From Treponema primitia ZAS-2 (lineage in GTDB: Bacteria > Spirochaetota > Spirochaetia > Treponematales > Breznakiellaceae), in the NCBI RefSeq assembly GCF_000214375.1, contig NC_015578.1, forward strand, positions 806,001 through 870,000: 64,000 bases of DNA, given 5' to 3'. Under the pieces are notes generated by a model. The model saw only the letters and a list, made by a program, of their open reading frames with translations. It did not search any database and was not told the DNA's origin. Each line of letters opens with the position of its first letter. The first letter of the stretch is position 1. Below are positions 42,747 through 51,920 of this stretch, piece after piece. The position numbers were made by a program, and so were the translations under genes.

Positions 42747-42875
42747 GGGGTTTAATACCCAAGAACTTGCTTACGCAAGGGAGCTTTAGGGCGCTTGAAA
42801 AAGGTATTAAACCCCGAATACAAATACCTTATGAGAACAACATACCTCGTCCCTTTAGGGCGAGGTTGTTGATTC
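42747..42875. mobile_element. Palindromic relic resembling an IS200/IS605-family end
   Basis: A 13-bp perfect inverted repeat (GGGGTTTAATACC at 42747-42759, GGTATTAAACCCC at 42803-42815) encloses CTTGC-TTAC-GCAAG. A second hairpin follows: CCTCG-T-CCCT-TT-AGGG-CGAGG with outer AACAA/TTGTT (42836-42870), then GATTCA. Such subterminal hairpins with CCCTTTAGGG are like those at IS605/TnpB element ends. No transposase or TnpB remains. The rest of the 42609-43022 gap holds only A+T-rich DNA and a ribosome site. Confidence 0.4.
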
Positions 42876-43022
42876 ATAACCACACCTATATGTCCATAAA
42901 TCCGGGACAGTAAGTCCATGGCCTTTTGTTCCTGTCCCTCAACCACTTCGCCGCAAATTTATTTGACTTTCCCATATAATGTCAATATATTAACACTTAG
43001 GATAAAGGGGTGTAACCGGCTT

Positions 43023-43433
43023 ATGATAAAGCTGCCTGGGCGGGCGAAACTGGAACGCTTTATGCGGGGACGCTACGGCCAGGACGAGCTTAACCGCGTT
43101 CTTTCCGCAGCAGCCCTGGCTTTCTGCTTTGTTTCCATTATTACCCGGCATCTCGTGCCGTCATCGCTGTCCATGATCCTGGTCATTATCTGCATCTTCC
43201 GCTCATTTTCACGGAATACCGGGGCGCGGATCCGGGAGGCAAATTACTATTTCAGCCTGAAATCCAAGGGGATTCGCTTTTTCGGCGGTGTCGCGGACAA
43301 GGTACGGCAGCGCCTGACCCACCGGATTTTTACCTGCCCCTCCTGCGGCCAGCGCTGCCGGGTACCCAAGGGCAAGGGCCGCATCAGGATCACCTGTAAA
43401 CGCTGCGGCGCTAAATTTATAAAAAAAACTTAG
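43023..43433 (+). CDS. Membrane protein with C-terminal zinc ribbon
   Basis: The ATG at 43023 gives 136 residues. Two hydrophobic segments lie at about 28-60 (VLSAAALAFCFVSIITRHLV, LSMILVIICIFRSF). A basic stretch is followed by a zinc ribbon, CPSCGQRCRVPKGKGRIRIT-CKRC. It is 9 nt upstream of the DUF5685 gene and in line with DnaJ-like and Hsp70 genes. The function is unknown. Confidence 0.8.
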   Translation: MIKLPGRAKLERFMRGRYGQDELNRVLSAAALAFCFVSIITRHLVPSSLSMILVIICIFRSFSRNTGARIREANYYFSLKSKGIRFFGGVADKVRQRLTHRIFTCPSCGQRCRVPKGKGRIRITCKRCGAKFIKKT

Positions 43434-43442
43434 GGGGGAACA

Positions 43443-44282
43443 GTGTTTGGAACTGTAAGGGCGAATAGAAAAGCGCTCTCTCCTGAAGAACGGAAGCGTT
43501 ATGATGGGGCATACTGCGGCCTCTGCTGTGAATTAGGCGCCAGGGCCGGCGCTTTAGGCCGTTCCTGTCTGAGCTATGATATGGCCTTTTTATCCATGCT
43601 TCTTTCATCGGTGTACAAGCTCGATGAAAAACAGAAAAACTGCGTGTGCGCCTTTCGTCCAATACCTCACCCCTGTATTGCCAATGAAGCCCTATCGTAT
43701 TGCGCGGATATGAATATAATCCTGTCCTATTACCAAGCCCTGGATGACTGGAAAGATGACAGAAAAAGAAGCGCGAAGCAGAAAAGCGATGCTTTGGCGG
43801 CATACCTTCCTACACTAAGCGAAAAATGGCCCGGGCAATGCCTGACGATCAAAGAAAAACTGAAAGATTTAAGCGCCATAGAAAAAGCCAATGAACTTAA
43901 TCCCGACCTCCCTATGAATTGTTTTGGGGAGCTTTTGGGCGAAATTTTTTTGTGGGCCCCCGGCGGCGCCGCTTGCAGCGCAGATTCCGGCGAATACGCA
44001 GCCCCGCTTAAAGCCATGGGCGCCGCCCTGGGGCGCTTTATCTATCTTTTGGACGCTTGTAATGATCTCCGCCGGGATATCAAAAAGCAGCGTTACAACC
44101 CTCTGGTGGTCCAGAGAAGGGAAGAGTTTACTCCCCTTTTAACCATGATGATGGCCGAGTGTACCGCGGCCTGTGATAAACTTCCGATAAACCGGGACAG
44201 TGGTATCCTGCGGAATGTACTCTATTCCGGAGTCTGGCAAAGTTACCGGCATCCTTCCGGTAAGAAAAAGGCGGAGGCCTAA
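43443..44282 (+). CDS. DUF5685-family protein
   Basis: The 279-residue protein shows an N-terminal Cys cluster ([13 protein letters not shown]), a [12 protein letters not shown] segment, a helical middle with [15 protein letters not shown] and a later [19 protein letters not shown]. The Asp-rich helices resemble terpenoid-synthase-like or squalene/phytoene-type folds, but I cannot prove that. DUF5685 proteins are often found with a J protein, as here. No biochemical role is known to me. Confidence 0.75.
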   Translation: MFGTVRANRKALSPEERKRYDGAYCGLCCELGARAGALGRSCLSYDMAFLSMLLSSVYKLDEKQKNCVCAFRPIPHPCIANEALSYCADMNIILSYYQALDDWKDDRKRSAKQKSDALAAYLPTLSEKWPGQCLTIKEKLKDLSAIEKANELNPDLPMNCFGELLGEIFLWAPGGAACSADSGEYAAPLKAMGAALGRFIYLLDACNDLRRDIKKQRYNPLVVQRREEFTPLLTMMMAECTAACDKLPINRDSGILRNVLYSGVWQSYRHPSGKKKAEA

Positions 44283-44286
44283 TAGG

Positions 44287-44991
44287 ATGGAAGACCCCTA
44301 TAGCATATTGGGGATCAGTCCCGGCTCGTCTGATGAGGAGCTGACCCAAGCATACCGGAAGCTGGCAAAAAAATATCATCCCGATATAAATCCCGGCAAC
44401 AAAAATGCGGAATTAAAGATGCGGGAAATAAACGCCGCCTATGAACAGATCAAAAAGCAGAAATCGGGGGGCGTGAATTATGAACAGACCGATGGCAGTT
44501 ATGGTAAGCAATCGCAAAACCAGAGTGGAGGATACCGGGGAGAAAATCCCGGGGACCAAGGTCCCGATGACCAAGGTCATTTTGGCGGCGGTTTTAATTT
44601 TTGGTTTGGTGATTTTTTTGGTGAAGGCTGGGAACAGGCAAATCCTGAAATAAACCAAGCCCGCGCTCTTGTTGAAAACCGGCGTTACCGTGATGCCCTG
44701 CTGGTGTTATCAGAATTACCAAACCATACCGGGGAATGGTTCTTTTACAGCGCCCTTGCCAATGCAGGAACGGGTAACAGGGTAACTGCCATCTCCCATG
44801 CCCGCGAAGCGGTGCGGATGGAACCGGACAATATGCAATACCGGTCTTTGCTGAATCAATTTGAACGCAACAGTTTTGCATATCGAGAGGCCGGGGAAGG
44901 CCGGGGGTTTAGTATGCAGAATTTGGGGAGCTCTATTTTCAGAATAATACTGGCGCAACTTTTCTGCTTGTTTTGCTGTCGGCCATGTTAA
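44287..44991 (+). CDS. J-domain protein
   Basis: The ATG at 44287 gives 234 residues. The J domain (residues 1-60) has the HPD triad at 31-33 ([10 protein letters not shown]). A Gly/Gln/Asp-rich linker follows, then TPR-like helices ([37 protein letters not shown]) and a hydrophobic, Cys-containing tail ([13 protein letters not shown]). It lacks the zinc-finger domain of DnaJ, so it is a specialised cochaperone. The Hsp70 gene follows 22 nt on. Confidence 0.88.
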   Translation: MEDPYSILGISPGSSDEELTQAYRKLAKKYHPDINPGNKNAELKMREINAAYEQIKKQKSGGVNYEQTDGSYGKQSQNQSGGYRGENPGDQGPDDQGHFGGGFNFWFGDFFGEGWEQANPEINQARALVENRRYRDALLVLSELPNHTGEWFFYSALANAGTGNRVTAISHAREAVRMEPDNMQYRSLLNQFERNSFAYREAGEGRGFSMQNLGSSIFRIILAQLFCLFCCRPC

Positions 44992-45013
44992 GGAAATTAC
45001 GGAGGTTAATGGT

Positions 45014-46744
45014 ATGGGGAGAATAATCGGCATAGACCTTGGAACAACCAATTCATGCGTAGCCGTACTGGACGGCGGAAAGCCTGAGATCATTCCCAAT
45101 GCGGAAGGGGGGAGAACAACCCCATCGGTGGTGGCCATTACCCAAAGCGGTGAACGCCTGGTAGGGCAGAGCGCAGTACGTCAGGAACTTACCAATAATG
45201 AACGGACCGTCCGGTCCATAAAACGGGAAATGGGTACTTCCAATAAGGTGCAAATGGGGGAAAAGACATTTTCCCCGCCTGAAATTTCCGCCATGATTCT
45301 TGCAAAGCTGAAACGGGACGCCGAAGCTTTTCTTGGTGAAACCGTATCAGAGGCGGTTATTACCGTCCCGGCTTATTTTACCGATTCCCAGCGGCAGGCT
45401 ACCAAAGACGCGGGGGCAATCGCAGCCCTTACGGTACGCCGCATCATCAATGAACCAACCGCGGCGGCCCTGGCCTACGGCGTTGATAAAGAAGAAAACC
45501 AGAAGGTACTAGTTTTTGATCTGGGGGGCGGCACCTTTGATGTTTCTATCCTCGATATAAAAGACGGTGTCATAGAAGTCTGCGCCACCGCCGGGAACAA
45601 CCGGCTGGGGGGAGATGATTTTGACGCCTGCATAACAGAATACCTTGCCGAAGAATTCAAAAAAGAAACCGGTTTCGATGTAAAAAAACAGCTCGTAGCT
45701 ATGCTGCGGATAAAAGAAGCGGCGGAACAGGCTAAGAAGGAACTGTCCGCTTCCGAACAAACCGAAATAAATCTGCCCTATCTTTGTGAAGCGAAGGGAT
45801 CACCCCTGCATTTAAAAGCCGCTCTTACACGGGCGCAGTTTAATAAACTGACTTCCCATCTGGTGGATGCCACGGAAGCTCCGGTTAGGCAGGCCATGGA
45901 GGACGCTCATATTACCAAAGACCAGATAGGAAAGGTACTCTTGGTCGGTGGCTCAACCAGGATTCCTGCGGTACAGGATGCGATACAGCGTATTACCGGA
46001 AAGCCCGGCTTTAAGGGTATCAATCCCGATGAATGTGTAGCGGTCGGCGCGGCTTTGCAGGCCGGTGTACTCATCGGGGAAGTAACCGGTTTGCTCCTGC
46101 TTGATGTTACGCCCCTGTCCTTGGGCATTGAAACCGTGGGGGGGATGTGTACCCATGTGATAGAGCGTAACACTACGATTCCTATTTCCAAAAGCCAGAT
46201 TTTTACCACCGCCGCTCCATTCCAGTCTTCGGTTGAAATAAACATTTTACAGGGGGAGCGTCCCCGCTCAAGCCAGAATAAAACCTTGGGTAAATTCTGC
46301 CTCAAGGGTATACAGCGGGCCATGGCCGGTGTTCCCCAGATAGAAGTTACCTTTACTATCGATTCCAACGGTATCGTGAATGTAAGCGCAAGGGATCTAA
46401 AAACCGGCAAAGCCCAGGAGATTACTATAGAAGCCTCTTCCAACTTGAGTGAAGCTGAGCTGCAGTCCGCCATACATGACGCGGAGCAGTATGCCGCTGA
46501 GGACGCCCAATTCCGTAAAGATCAGGATGCCCAGGGAAAACTGCAAACGGTGATAGCGTGGGCGGAAGGAATGGAACAGGATGCTGCAAAAAATAAGGAC
46601 AAGGAGCTGTTCAAGAAATACCGGGAAGCTTTCAAGGAGCCGCTAAAAAACGCAAAAAAAGCGCTTAACGGCAAAGACGCCGGGGCCGTGAACGCCGCTA
46701 TTGCTGAACTGGAAGCGCTTATCGCATCCCTTGAAAACGGGTAA
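45014..46744 (+). CDS. Short Hsp70 chaperone (DnaK-like)
   Basis: The 576-residue protein starts [21 protein letters not shown] and has [45 protein letters not shown] and the substrate domain [20 protein letters not shown]. It is some 60 residues shorter than standard DnaK and has a short lid with no EEVD-like tail. It is probably a second, dedicated Hsp70 working with the adjacent J protein rather than the housekeeping DnaK, which normally sits with grpE. Confidence 0.9.
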   Translation: MGRIIGIDLGTTNSCVAVLDGGKPEIIPNAEGGRTTPSVVAITQSGERLVGQSAVRQELTNNERTVRSIKREMGTSNKVQMGEKTFSPPEISAMILAKLKRDAEAFLGETVSEAVITVPAYFTDSQRQATKDAGAIAALTVRRIINEPTAAALAYGVDKEENQKVLVFDLGGGTFDVSILDIKDGVIEVCATAGNNRLGGDDFDACITEYLAEEFKKETGFDVKKQLVAMLRIKEAAEQAKKELSASEQTEINLPYLCEAKGSPLHLKAALTRAQFNKLTSHLVDATEAPVRQAMEDAHITKDQIGKVLLVGGSTRIPAVQDAIQRITGKPGFKGINPDECVAVGAALQAGVLIGEVTGLLLLDVTPLSLGIETVGGMCTHVIERNTTIPISKSQIFTTAAPFQSSVEINILQGERPRSSQNKTLGKFCLKGIQRAMAGVPQIEVTFTIDSNGIVNVSARDLKTGKAQEITIEASSNLSEAELQSAIHDAEQYAAEDAQFRKDQDAQGKLQTVIAWAEGMEQDAAKNKDKELFKKYREAFKEPLKNAKKALNGKDAGAVNAAIAELEALIASLENG

Positions 46745-46780
46745 GCTTTTTTTATAGATTATACAGTACGGAGGTGTGGT

Positions 46781-47245
46781 ATGACTTTGTACGAGGCAAT
46801 TTTTATCAGGCGGTCGGCAAAAAAATATGATATGACCCCTCTTGACAATCAGGTTTTAGCTGAGAAAAATTTAATTTCCGTATTAAAGGAAAAAACAAAG
46901 CAATTAAAGTACAACCTTTCTGCATTGTATCTTGCCTATAAAAGAAAGGATGTGCCAATGTATGCCAAGGTGATACCGCTCATCACCATAGGGTACGCTT
47001 TATCGCCGATTGACCTAATACCAGACTTTATTCCAGTTTTAGGATACCTGGACGATCTTATCATTTTACCTGCCCTCATTACCCTTTCAATAAAATGTAT
47101 ACCCAAGCCCATATTTCTGGAATGCAAAGAGAAAGCAAAGGGATTATGGGACAATGGAAAACCGATAAAATGGTATTACGCAATACCCATAGTTGCAGTG
47201 TGGCTCTTAATTATCGCAGTAATCATAAAAATTATAATAACCTGA
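46781..47245 (+). CDS. YkvA (DUF1232) membrane protein with a nitroreductase-like N-terminus
   Basis: The 154-residue protein begins LYEAIFIRRSAKKYDMTPLD, which is how nitroreductase-family enzymes start. From about residue 28 it becomes a YkvA protein: LKYNLSALYLAYKRKDVPMYAKVIP, YALSPIDLIPDFIPVLGYLDDL. It ends in a transmembrane helix. The most likely origin is a deletion that joined the ribosome site and first 25 codons of a nitroreductase gene to a ykvA gene. GGAGGTG precedes the start. Confidence 0.8.
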   Translation: MTLYEAIFIRRSAKKYDMTPLDNQVLAEKNLISVLKEKTKQLKYNLSALYLAYKRKDVPMYAKVIPLITIGYALSPIDLIPDFIPVLGYLDDLIILPALITLSIKCIPKPIFLECKEKAKGLWDNGKPIKWYYAIPIVAVWLLIIAVIIKIIIT

Positions 47246-47258
47246 CAGGAGCATATAT

Positions 47259-47930
47259 ATGGGTTTTGTCCAACGGATAGAAGAAAACGTTGTCGGAATA
47301 TTTCAGAAAAAAATCGCCCCTGCCTTGCAGCTTATGACTTACTATCGGTGCGCCCTTATGGAAGTTGAAACAAAATTCAAAGTTCTCAACGAAGAATTTT
47401 CCCTGTCCCATGACAGAAATCCTATAGAACATATAAAAACGCGGATAAAAACGCCTGAAAGTATCAGAAAAAAAATGCGTACATTACAGATTCCAAAAAA
47501 TGTAGATTCTCTGGAAAAAAATATCCATGATATAGCCGGTATTCGCATTATATGTCAATTTGTCGATGATATTTATGTACTGGCGGATTGTTTGCTCGCC
47601 CAGGATGATGTGGCCCTTATTGAAAAGAAAGATTATATTGCTAATCCTAAAGAAAGCGGTTATCGAAGCCTTCACTTAATAATTGAGGTCCCGATATTCT
47701 TACATAACGAAAAACGGCAAATGAAAGTGGAAGTGCAATTAAGGACTATTGCAATGGATTTTTGGGCAAGCTTGGAACATCGACTTACGTATAAAAAGGA
47801 CATAAATAATGAAAAGGCAAATAACATTTCCAGTGAATTAAAAAATTGCGCGGAAACAAGCGTATGGCTTGATTTGAAAATGCAGGATATACGAAATAAT
47901 ATTGAAAGAATAGAAAAGAGAGGTAATTAA
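47259..47930 (+). CDS. Small alarmone synthetase (RelA/SpoT-domain GTP pyrophosphokinase)
   Basis: The 223-residue protein has only the synthetase domain: IEHIKTRIKTPESIRKKMRT, DIAGIRIICQFVDDIY, GYRSLHLIIEVP and EVQLRTIAMDFWASLEHRL. This is the RelQ/YjbM group, which makes (p)ppGpp from GTP/GDP and ATP without a hydrolase or ACT domain. It is 13 nt after the YkvA chimera and 2 nt before the next gene. Confidence 0.9.
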   Translation: MGFVQRIEENVVGIFQKKIAPALQLMTYYRCALMEVETKFKVLNEEFSLSHDRNPIEHIKTRIKTPESIRKKMRTLQIPKNVDSLEKNIHDIAGIRIICQFVDDIYVLADCLLAQDDVALIEKKDYIANPKESGYRSLHLIIEVPIFLHNEKRQMKVEVQLRTIAMDFWASLEHRLTYKKDINNEKANNISSELKNCAETSVWLDLKMQDIRNNIERIEKRGN

Positions 47931-47932
47931 TT

Positions 47933-48688
47933 ATGTATACTATGATTCCACAAAAATTACTCAGTTACTTTTTATACTTTGGCGCCATGTCTTTTGTCGG
48001 CTGGATTATCGAAGTCCTCTACCGGTCTTCAAAGGAAAAACGTTTTGTAAACGCCGGGTTTCTTTCCGGTCCCTTTGTGCCGATTTATGGTTTTGGTGCC
48101 GTAATTATTACCGCCATTCACGTAGAAGTACAGTCGTTACCGGCCGTTACAGCGTGGGTTATTACCCTTCTGTCCCCCACCATACTTGAATACTTTGGTG
48201 GATGGTTAATGGAAACACTATTCGGCATGAAATTATGGGACTATCACGAAAGGCGTTTTAATCTTTCGGGCCGTATATGCCTGCGGTTCTCGATTTATTG
48301 GGCTTTTTTCGCAGCCCTGCTGGTTTTGTTTATCCAGCCCCGGGTGTTTACCCGGATCATGGTTCTGGGACCCTATCTTTCCCATTTTGTCGCCGGAGGG
48401 CTTTTAGCTTACTTCATTGTGGACATTGATCATTCGGTAAAATCAATATTTAACTTCAAAACCTTTCAGAAGGATATTGCTGCCTTGATTGAAAAGGGAA
48501 AGGAGTTTCATTCAGTCTTTGGTTTTTCAGGCGATATGGATGATAAAAAGCTAAAACTGCCGATGGAAGTGCGCCGTATACTAAAACCGCTTAATGCCTT
48601 CCCCAGCCTCAGGAGGAATTTCAAAGAGAAACTGCCGGCCTTCCCTGATTGGATACGGAAACATCTTGAAAAGCGGTTTTGGAAATAA
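47933..48688 (+). CDS. PF06541-type membrane protein (putative ABC transporter type IV)
   Basis: The 251-residue protein has about five helices and the family start KLLSYFLYFGAMSFVGWIIE, then NAGFLSGPFVPIYGFGAVI and TPTILEYFGGWLMETLFG-like sequence (LSPTILEYFGGWLMET). The function is unknown. It forms an operon with the small alarmone synthetase gene (2-nt gap). Confidence 0.82.
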   Translation: MYTMIPQKLLSYFLYFGAMSFVGWIIEVLYRSSKEKRFVNAGFLSGPFVPIYGFGAVIITAIHVEVQSLPAVTAWVITLLSPTILEYFGGWLMETLFGMKLWDYHERRFNLSGRICLRFSIYWAFFAALLVLFIQPRVFTRIMVLGPYLSHFVAGGLLAYFIVDIDHSVKSIFNFKTFQKDIAALIEKGKEFHSVFGFSGDMDDKKLKLPMEVRRILKPLNAFPSLRRNFKEKLPAFPDWIRKHLEKRFWK

Positions 48689-48750
48689 CACTTGTCTATA
48701 ATGCAGAAAAGTTATAGATTTAGAGAAGACTAACATGAAGGAGTTAAAAT

Positions 48751-49281
48751 ATGAATTTGTATGATTTTACCGTAACGAACCGCGAAGGAAAACCGGTTTC
48801 TCTTGCCGATTATAAGGGGAAAGCGCTTTTGATTGTGAATACTGCCACCAAATGCGGGTTGACGCCGCAATATGAGGGTTTGCAAAAACTGTACAAAGCC
48901 TATCACGACAGGGGATTTGAAATTTTAGACTTTCCCTGTAATCAATTCGGCGAACAGGCCCCGGGCAGCGCCGAGGAAATTGCCGAGTTCTGCACTATAA
49001 AGTATCACGCTACCTTTCCCCAGTTTGCCAAGATTGATGTAAATGGCGATAAAGCGGCGCCTCTTTTTACGTATCTCAAAGAGCAGGTTGCGGAAACCGA
49101 AGATGAAGGGGCGGCGGCTCTCAAGGAACGGCTTAAAGGGCGCACTCCTTTCACCGGTCCTAAAGACATCAAATGGAATTTTTCCAAATTTCTTGTCAGC
49201 CGTGATGGCAGGGTGACTGCATGGTTTTTCCCAACCTATAGCCCTGAGAAATTGTCTTCTGCAATTGAGGGATTGCTTTAG
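48751..49281 (+). CDS. Glutathione-peroxidase-family thiol peroxidase
   Basis: The 176-residue protein has the peroxidatic C35 in NTATKCGLTPQYEGLQKLY, FPCNQFGEQAPG and WNFSKFLV. It probably uses thioredoxin rather than glutathione, as most bacterial members do. In an anaerobe it would remove peroxides. AAGGAG precedes the start. Confidence 0.93.
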   Translation: MNLYDFTVTNREGKPVSLADYKGKALLIVNTATKCGLTPQYEGLQKLYKAYHDRGFEILDFPCNQFGEQAPGSAEEIAEFCTIKYHATFPQFAKIDVNGDKAAPLFTYLKEQVAETEDEGAAALKERLKGRTPFTGPKDIKWNFSKFLVSRDGRVTAWFFPTYSPEKLSSAIEGLL

Positions 49282-49395
49282 GGATTCGAGGGCCCCTGCC
49301 AAATTTCCTCCCCTTACCTGCTCTTTTTAGGCAATTTCCCCTTTTTCGCGCAGTAAATGACGTTTTTCGTCAAGTTCCCCAGGGCCAGTTTTTTC

Positions 49396-49424
49396 TTGAC
49401 TTTACCTTAAAGACCGCATATACT
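49396..49424 (+). promoter_or_regulatory. Promoter of the hydrogenase operon
   Basis: TTGACT (49396-49401) and TATACT (49419-49424) are 17 bp apart, about 85 bp before the TTG start of the first hydrogenase gene. Confidence 0.75.
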
Positions 49425-49509
49425 GATTAGATACTTTTTGGACCATATACCGCCAAAGAGCGCCCATAAAGGCCAATTTATGGGTTAGATTTGAGAGAGG
49501 AGGCACAAG

Positions 49510-50001
49510 TTGAGCGTTCCAGCATTTGATCCGGGCGTTGTTGACGACGTCATTAAGGTATGGGGAGCCAAATCCGGCTCGATTATTCCGATTTTACAGG
49601 GTGTTCAGGAGAAATATAACTACCTGCCGCCCGAAACTTTCCCCTGTGTCGCGCAAAAACTTGGGGTCAGTGAAGCAAGGGTGTACGGTGTAGCCACATT
49701 TTATGAGAACTTTTCCCTCCAACCCAAGGGTAAGTTTATCATCAAGGTGTGCGACGGTACCGCTTGCCATGTCCGCAAGTCCCTTCCCAATTTGGAAAAA
49801 TTCCGCAAGGAACTGGGGCTTTCCGAGAAAAAGATCACCACCGACGATTTGAGCTTTACGGTTCAGACGGTAGCATGCCTTGGGGCGTGTTCCCTGGCGC
49901 CGGCATTTATGGTCCAGGGGGGAATTCCGGACAAGGTGTACGCCAACGTAACCCCCGACCAGATTCCCGGTGTTCTGGATGAGCTGCGGGCAAAACTTTA
50001 A
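49510..50001 (+). CDS. hydC: Bifurcating [FeFe] hydrogenase, NuoE-like [2Fe-2S] subunit
   Basis: Start is a TTG at 49510 with GAGGAGG 8 nt before, giving 163 residues. The thioredoxin-fold ferredoxin has the four ligands C81, C86, C123 and C127 (CDGTAC, CLGAC). It is the small subunit of the soluble NAD(P)-linked hydrogenase encoded by this three-gene operon, the same order as in Thermotoga hydCBA and Desulfovibrio hnd. Confidence 0.93.
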   Translation: MSVPAFDPGVVDDVIKVWGAKSGSIIPILQGVQEKYNYLPPETFPCVAQKLGVSEARVYGVATFYENFSLQPKGKFIIKVCDGTACHVRKSLPNLEKFRKELGLSEKKITTDDLSFTVQTVACLGACSLAPAFMVQGGIPDKVYANVTPDQIPGVLDELRAKL

Positions 50002-50013
50002 GAGGGGTAGGAA

Positions 50014-51918
50014 ATGTCGAAACTTACAAACAGGGATGCCTTGAAAAAGGTACGGGAAAGCTATAAAAAGGCTTTCGATGCGGAGAAACGCAAGATTTTT
50101 GTCTGCGCAGGAAACGGGTGTATCGCCTCCGGTTCCATTCAGGTGTACGACAAATTAGCGGAAATTATCAAGTCAAAGAACGTGGGCTGCAGCCTGGAAC
50201 TCAAAGAAGAGCCGGGTCATCCTGCGGGACTGAAAAAGGGCGGGTGTCCGGGCTTCTGTAACCAGAGCGTTCTGGTTTTGGTTGAGCCCGAAGGCTGGCT
50301 GTATACCAAAGTAAAGCCCGAGGACGCCGAAGATATCGTTGAACAAACCATAAAGAACGGTAAGCCCGTTGAGCGGCTTGCCTACAAGGCGCCGGATGGC
50401 AAATTAATTCTTAAAAAAGATGAGATTCCCTTCTATAAGAAACAACAGCGTATCGTGCTGGACCATTGCGGCAAGATCAACGCCGAATCCATTAAAGAAT
50501 ACCTGGCTGTGGAAGGCTACAGCGCCTTTGAAAAGGTGCTCTTCGACATGACCCCGGAAGCGGTTTGCAAAGAAGTAACCGATTCAAATCTCCGTGGGCG
50601 GGGCGGCGCGGGTTTCCCTGCGGGCCAAAAATGGGGCGACACCCTGAAAGCCCAGGGCTCTCCCAAGTACATCGTCTGTAACGGCGACGAAGGGGACCCC
50701 GGGGCGTTCATGGACCAGTCGGTCATGGAAGGCATACCCCATCAGATGATCGAAGGTATGCTCATCGCTGCCAGGGCTATCGGGGCGGAGCAGGGCTACA
50801 TTTACGTCCGCGCCGAATACCCCAACGCGGTGGCACGGCTCCGGAAAGCCATTGAACAGGCGGAGGAATTCGGGCTTCTGGGGGACAATATCCTGGGCAC
50901 GGGCTTTAACTTCCACCTGACTATTTACCGGGGCGCAGGCGCCTTTGTCTGCGGCGAAGGTTCAGCCCTCATGGGCTCCATCGAAGGCCGGCGGGGTATG
51001 CCCCGGGTTAAGCGCTACCGTTCAACCGAGCGGGGGCTCTACGAAAAGCCGACAGTCCTGAACAACGTTGAAACCTATGCTAACGTGCCCCTGATCATCA
51101 ACAGGGGTGCCAATTGGTATAAGGGGATAGGCCCCGCATCTTCCCCGGGAACCAAGACCTTTGCCCTTACCGGAAAGATCGAAAACACCGGGCTTATCGA
51201 AGTGCCCATGGGGACCAAGCTGCGGGAAATTATTTTCGACATAGGCGGCGGCATACGGGACGGCAAGAAATTCAAAGCCGTTCAGATCGGCGGACCCTCC
51301 GGAGGCTGTTTAACCGAAGCGGACCTGGATATGCCTTTGGACTTCGACTCGGTTCCCAAGGCGGGGGCGATTATCGGCTCCGGCGGCCTGGTGGTCATGG
51401 ACGAAACCAACTGTATGATAGAAATCGCCCGGTTTTTCGTGGACTTCACAAAACGCGAATCCTGCGGAAAGTGTACGCCCTGCCGGGAAGGAACCCTGCG
51501 TATGCTGGAAATCCTGGAACGGATCGTCAATGGCGCGGGCAAGGACGGGGACATTGAAACCCTGGGCGAGCTTGCGGTTACCATTTCCCAGGCGGCCCTC
51601 TGCGGCCTGGGAAAAACCGCACCGAACCCGATTCTGAGTACCCTGAAACGGTTCCGCAACGAATACGAAGACCACATCTACAAGCACAAGTGTACTGCCG
51701 GTGAATGCCAGAAACTTAAAACACTGTACATTGACCCGCAAAACTGCGCGGGTTGCGGCGCCTGCGCCAAGGCTTGCCCGGTGGGAGCCATCTCTCAGCA
51801 GGACAAGGTTCTTGAGGGCAAAAAGAAAGCTTACTACGTCCTTGACGAGAAAAAGTGTATCAAGTGCTTTGCCTGCAAAGAAAAGTGTAAGTTTGACGCG
51901 GTTAAGGAGGAAGCATAA
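50014..51918 (+). CDS. hydB: Bifurcating [FeFe] hydrogenase, NuoF-like flavin subunit
   Basis: The 634-residue subunit has an N-terminal [2Fe-2S] thioredoxin-like part (CAGNGCIASGS ... CPGFCNQS). The NADH/FMN domain has LRGRGGAGFPAGQKW and GDEGDPGAFMD, and the [4Fe-4S] motif is SCGKCTPCREGT. Two ferredoxin clusters close the protein (CAGCGACAKACPVGAI, CIKCFACKEKCKFDAV). It binds the flavin where electrons from NADH and ferredoxin meet. It lies 12 nt after hydC. Confidence 0.96.
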   Translation: MSKLTNRDALKKVRESYKKAFDAEKRKIFVCAGNGCIASGSIQVYDKLAEIIKSKNVGCSLELKEEPGHPAGLKKGGCPGFCNQSVLVLVEPEGWLYTKVKPEDAEDIVEQTIKNGKPVERLAYKAPDGKLILKKDEIPFYKKQQRIVLDHCGKINAESIKEYLAVEGYSAFEKVLFDMTPEAVCKEVTDSNLRGRGGAGFPAGQKWGDTLKAQGSPKYIVCNGDEGDPGAFMDQSVMEGIPHQMIEGMLIAARAIGAEQGYIYVRAEYPNAVARLRKAIEQAEEFGLLGDNILGTGFNFHLTIYRGAGAFVCGEGSALMGSIEGRRGMPRVKRYRSTERGLYEKPTVLNNVETYANVPLIINRGANWYKGIGPASSPGTKTFALTGKIENTGLIEVPMGTKLREIIFDIGGGIRDGKKFKAVQIGGPSGGCLTEADLDMPLDFDSVPKAGAIIGSGGLVVMDETNCMIEIARFFVDFTKRESCGKCTPCREGTLRMLEILERIVNGAGKDGDIETLGELAVTISQAALCGLGKTAPNPILSTLKRFRNEYEDHIYKHKCTAGECQKLKTLYIDPQNCAGCGACAKACPVGAISQQDKVLEGKKKAYYVLDEKKCIKCFACKEKCKFDAVKEEA

Positions 51919-51920
51919 TC

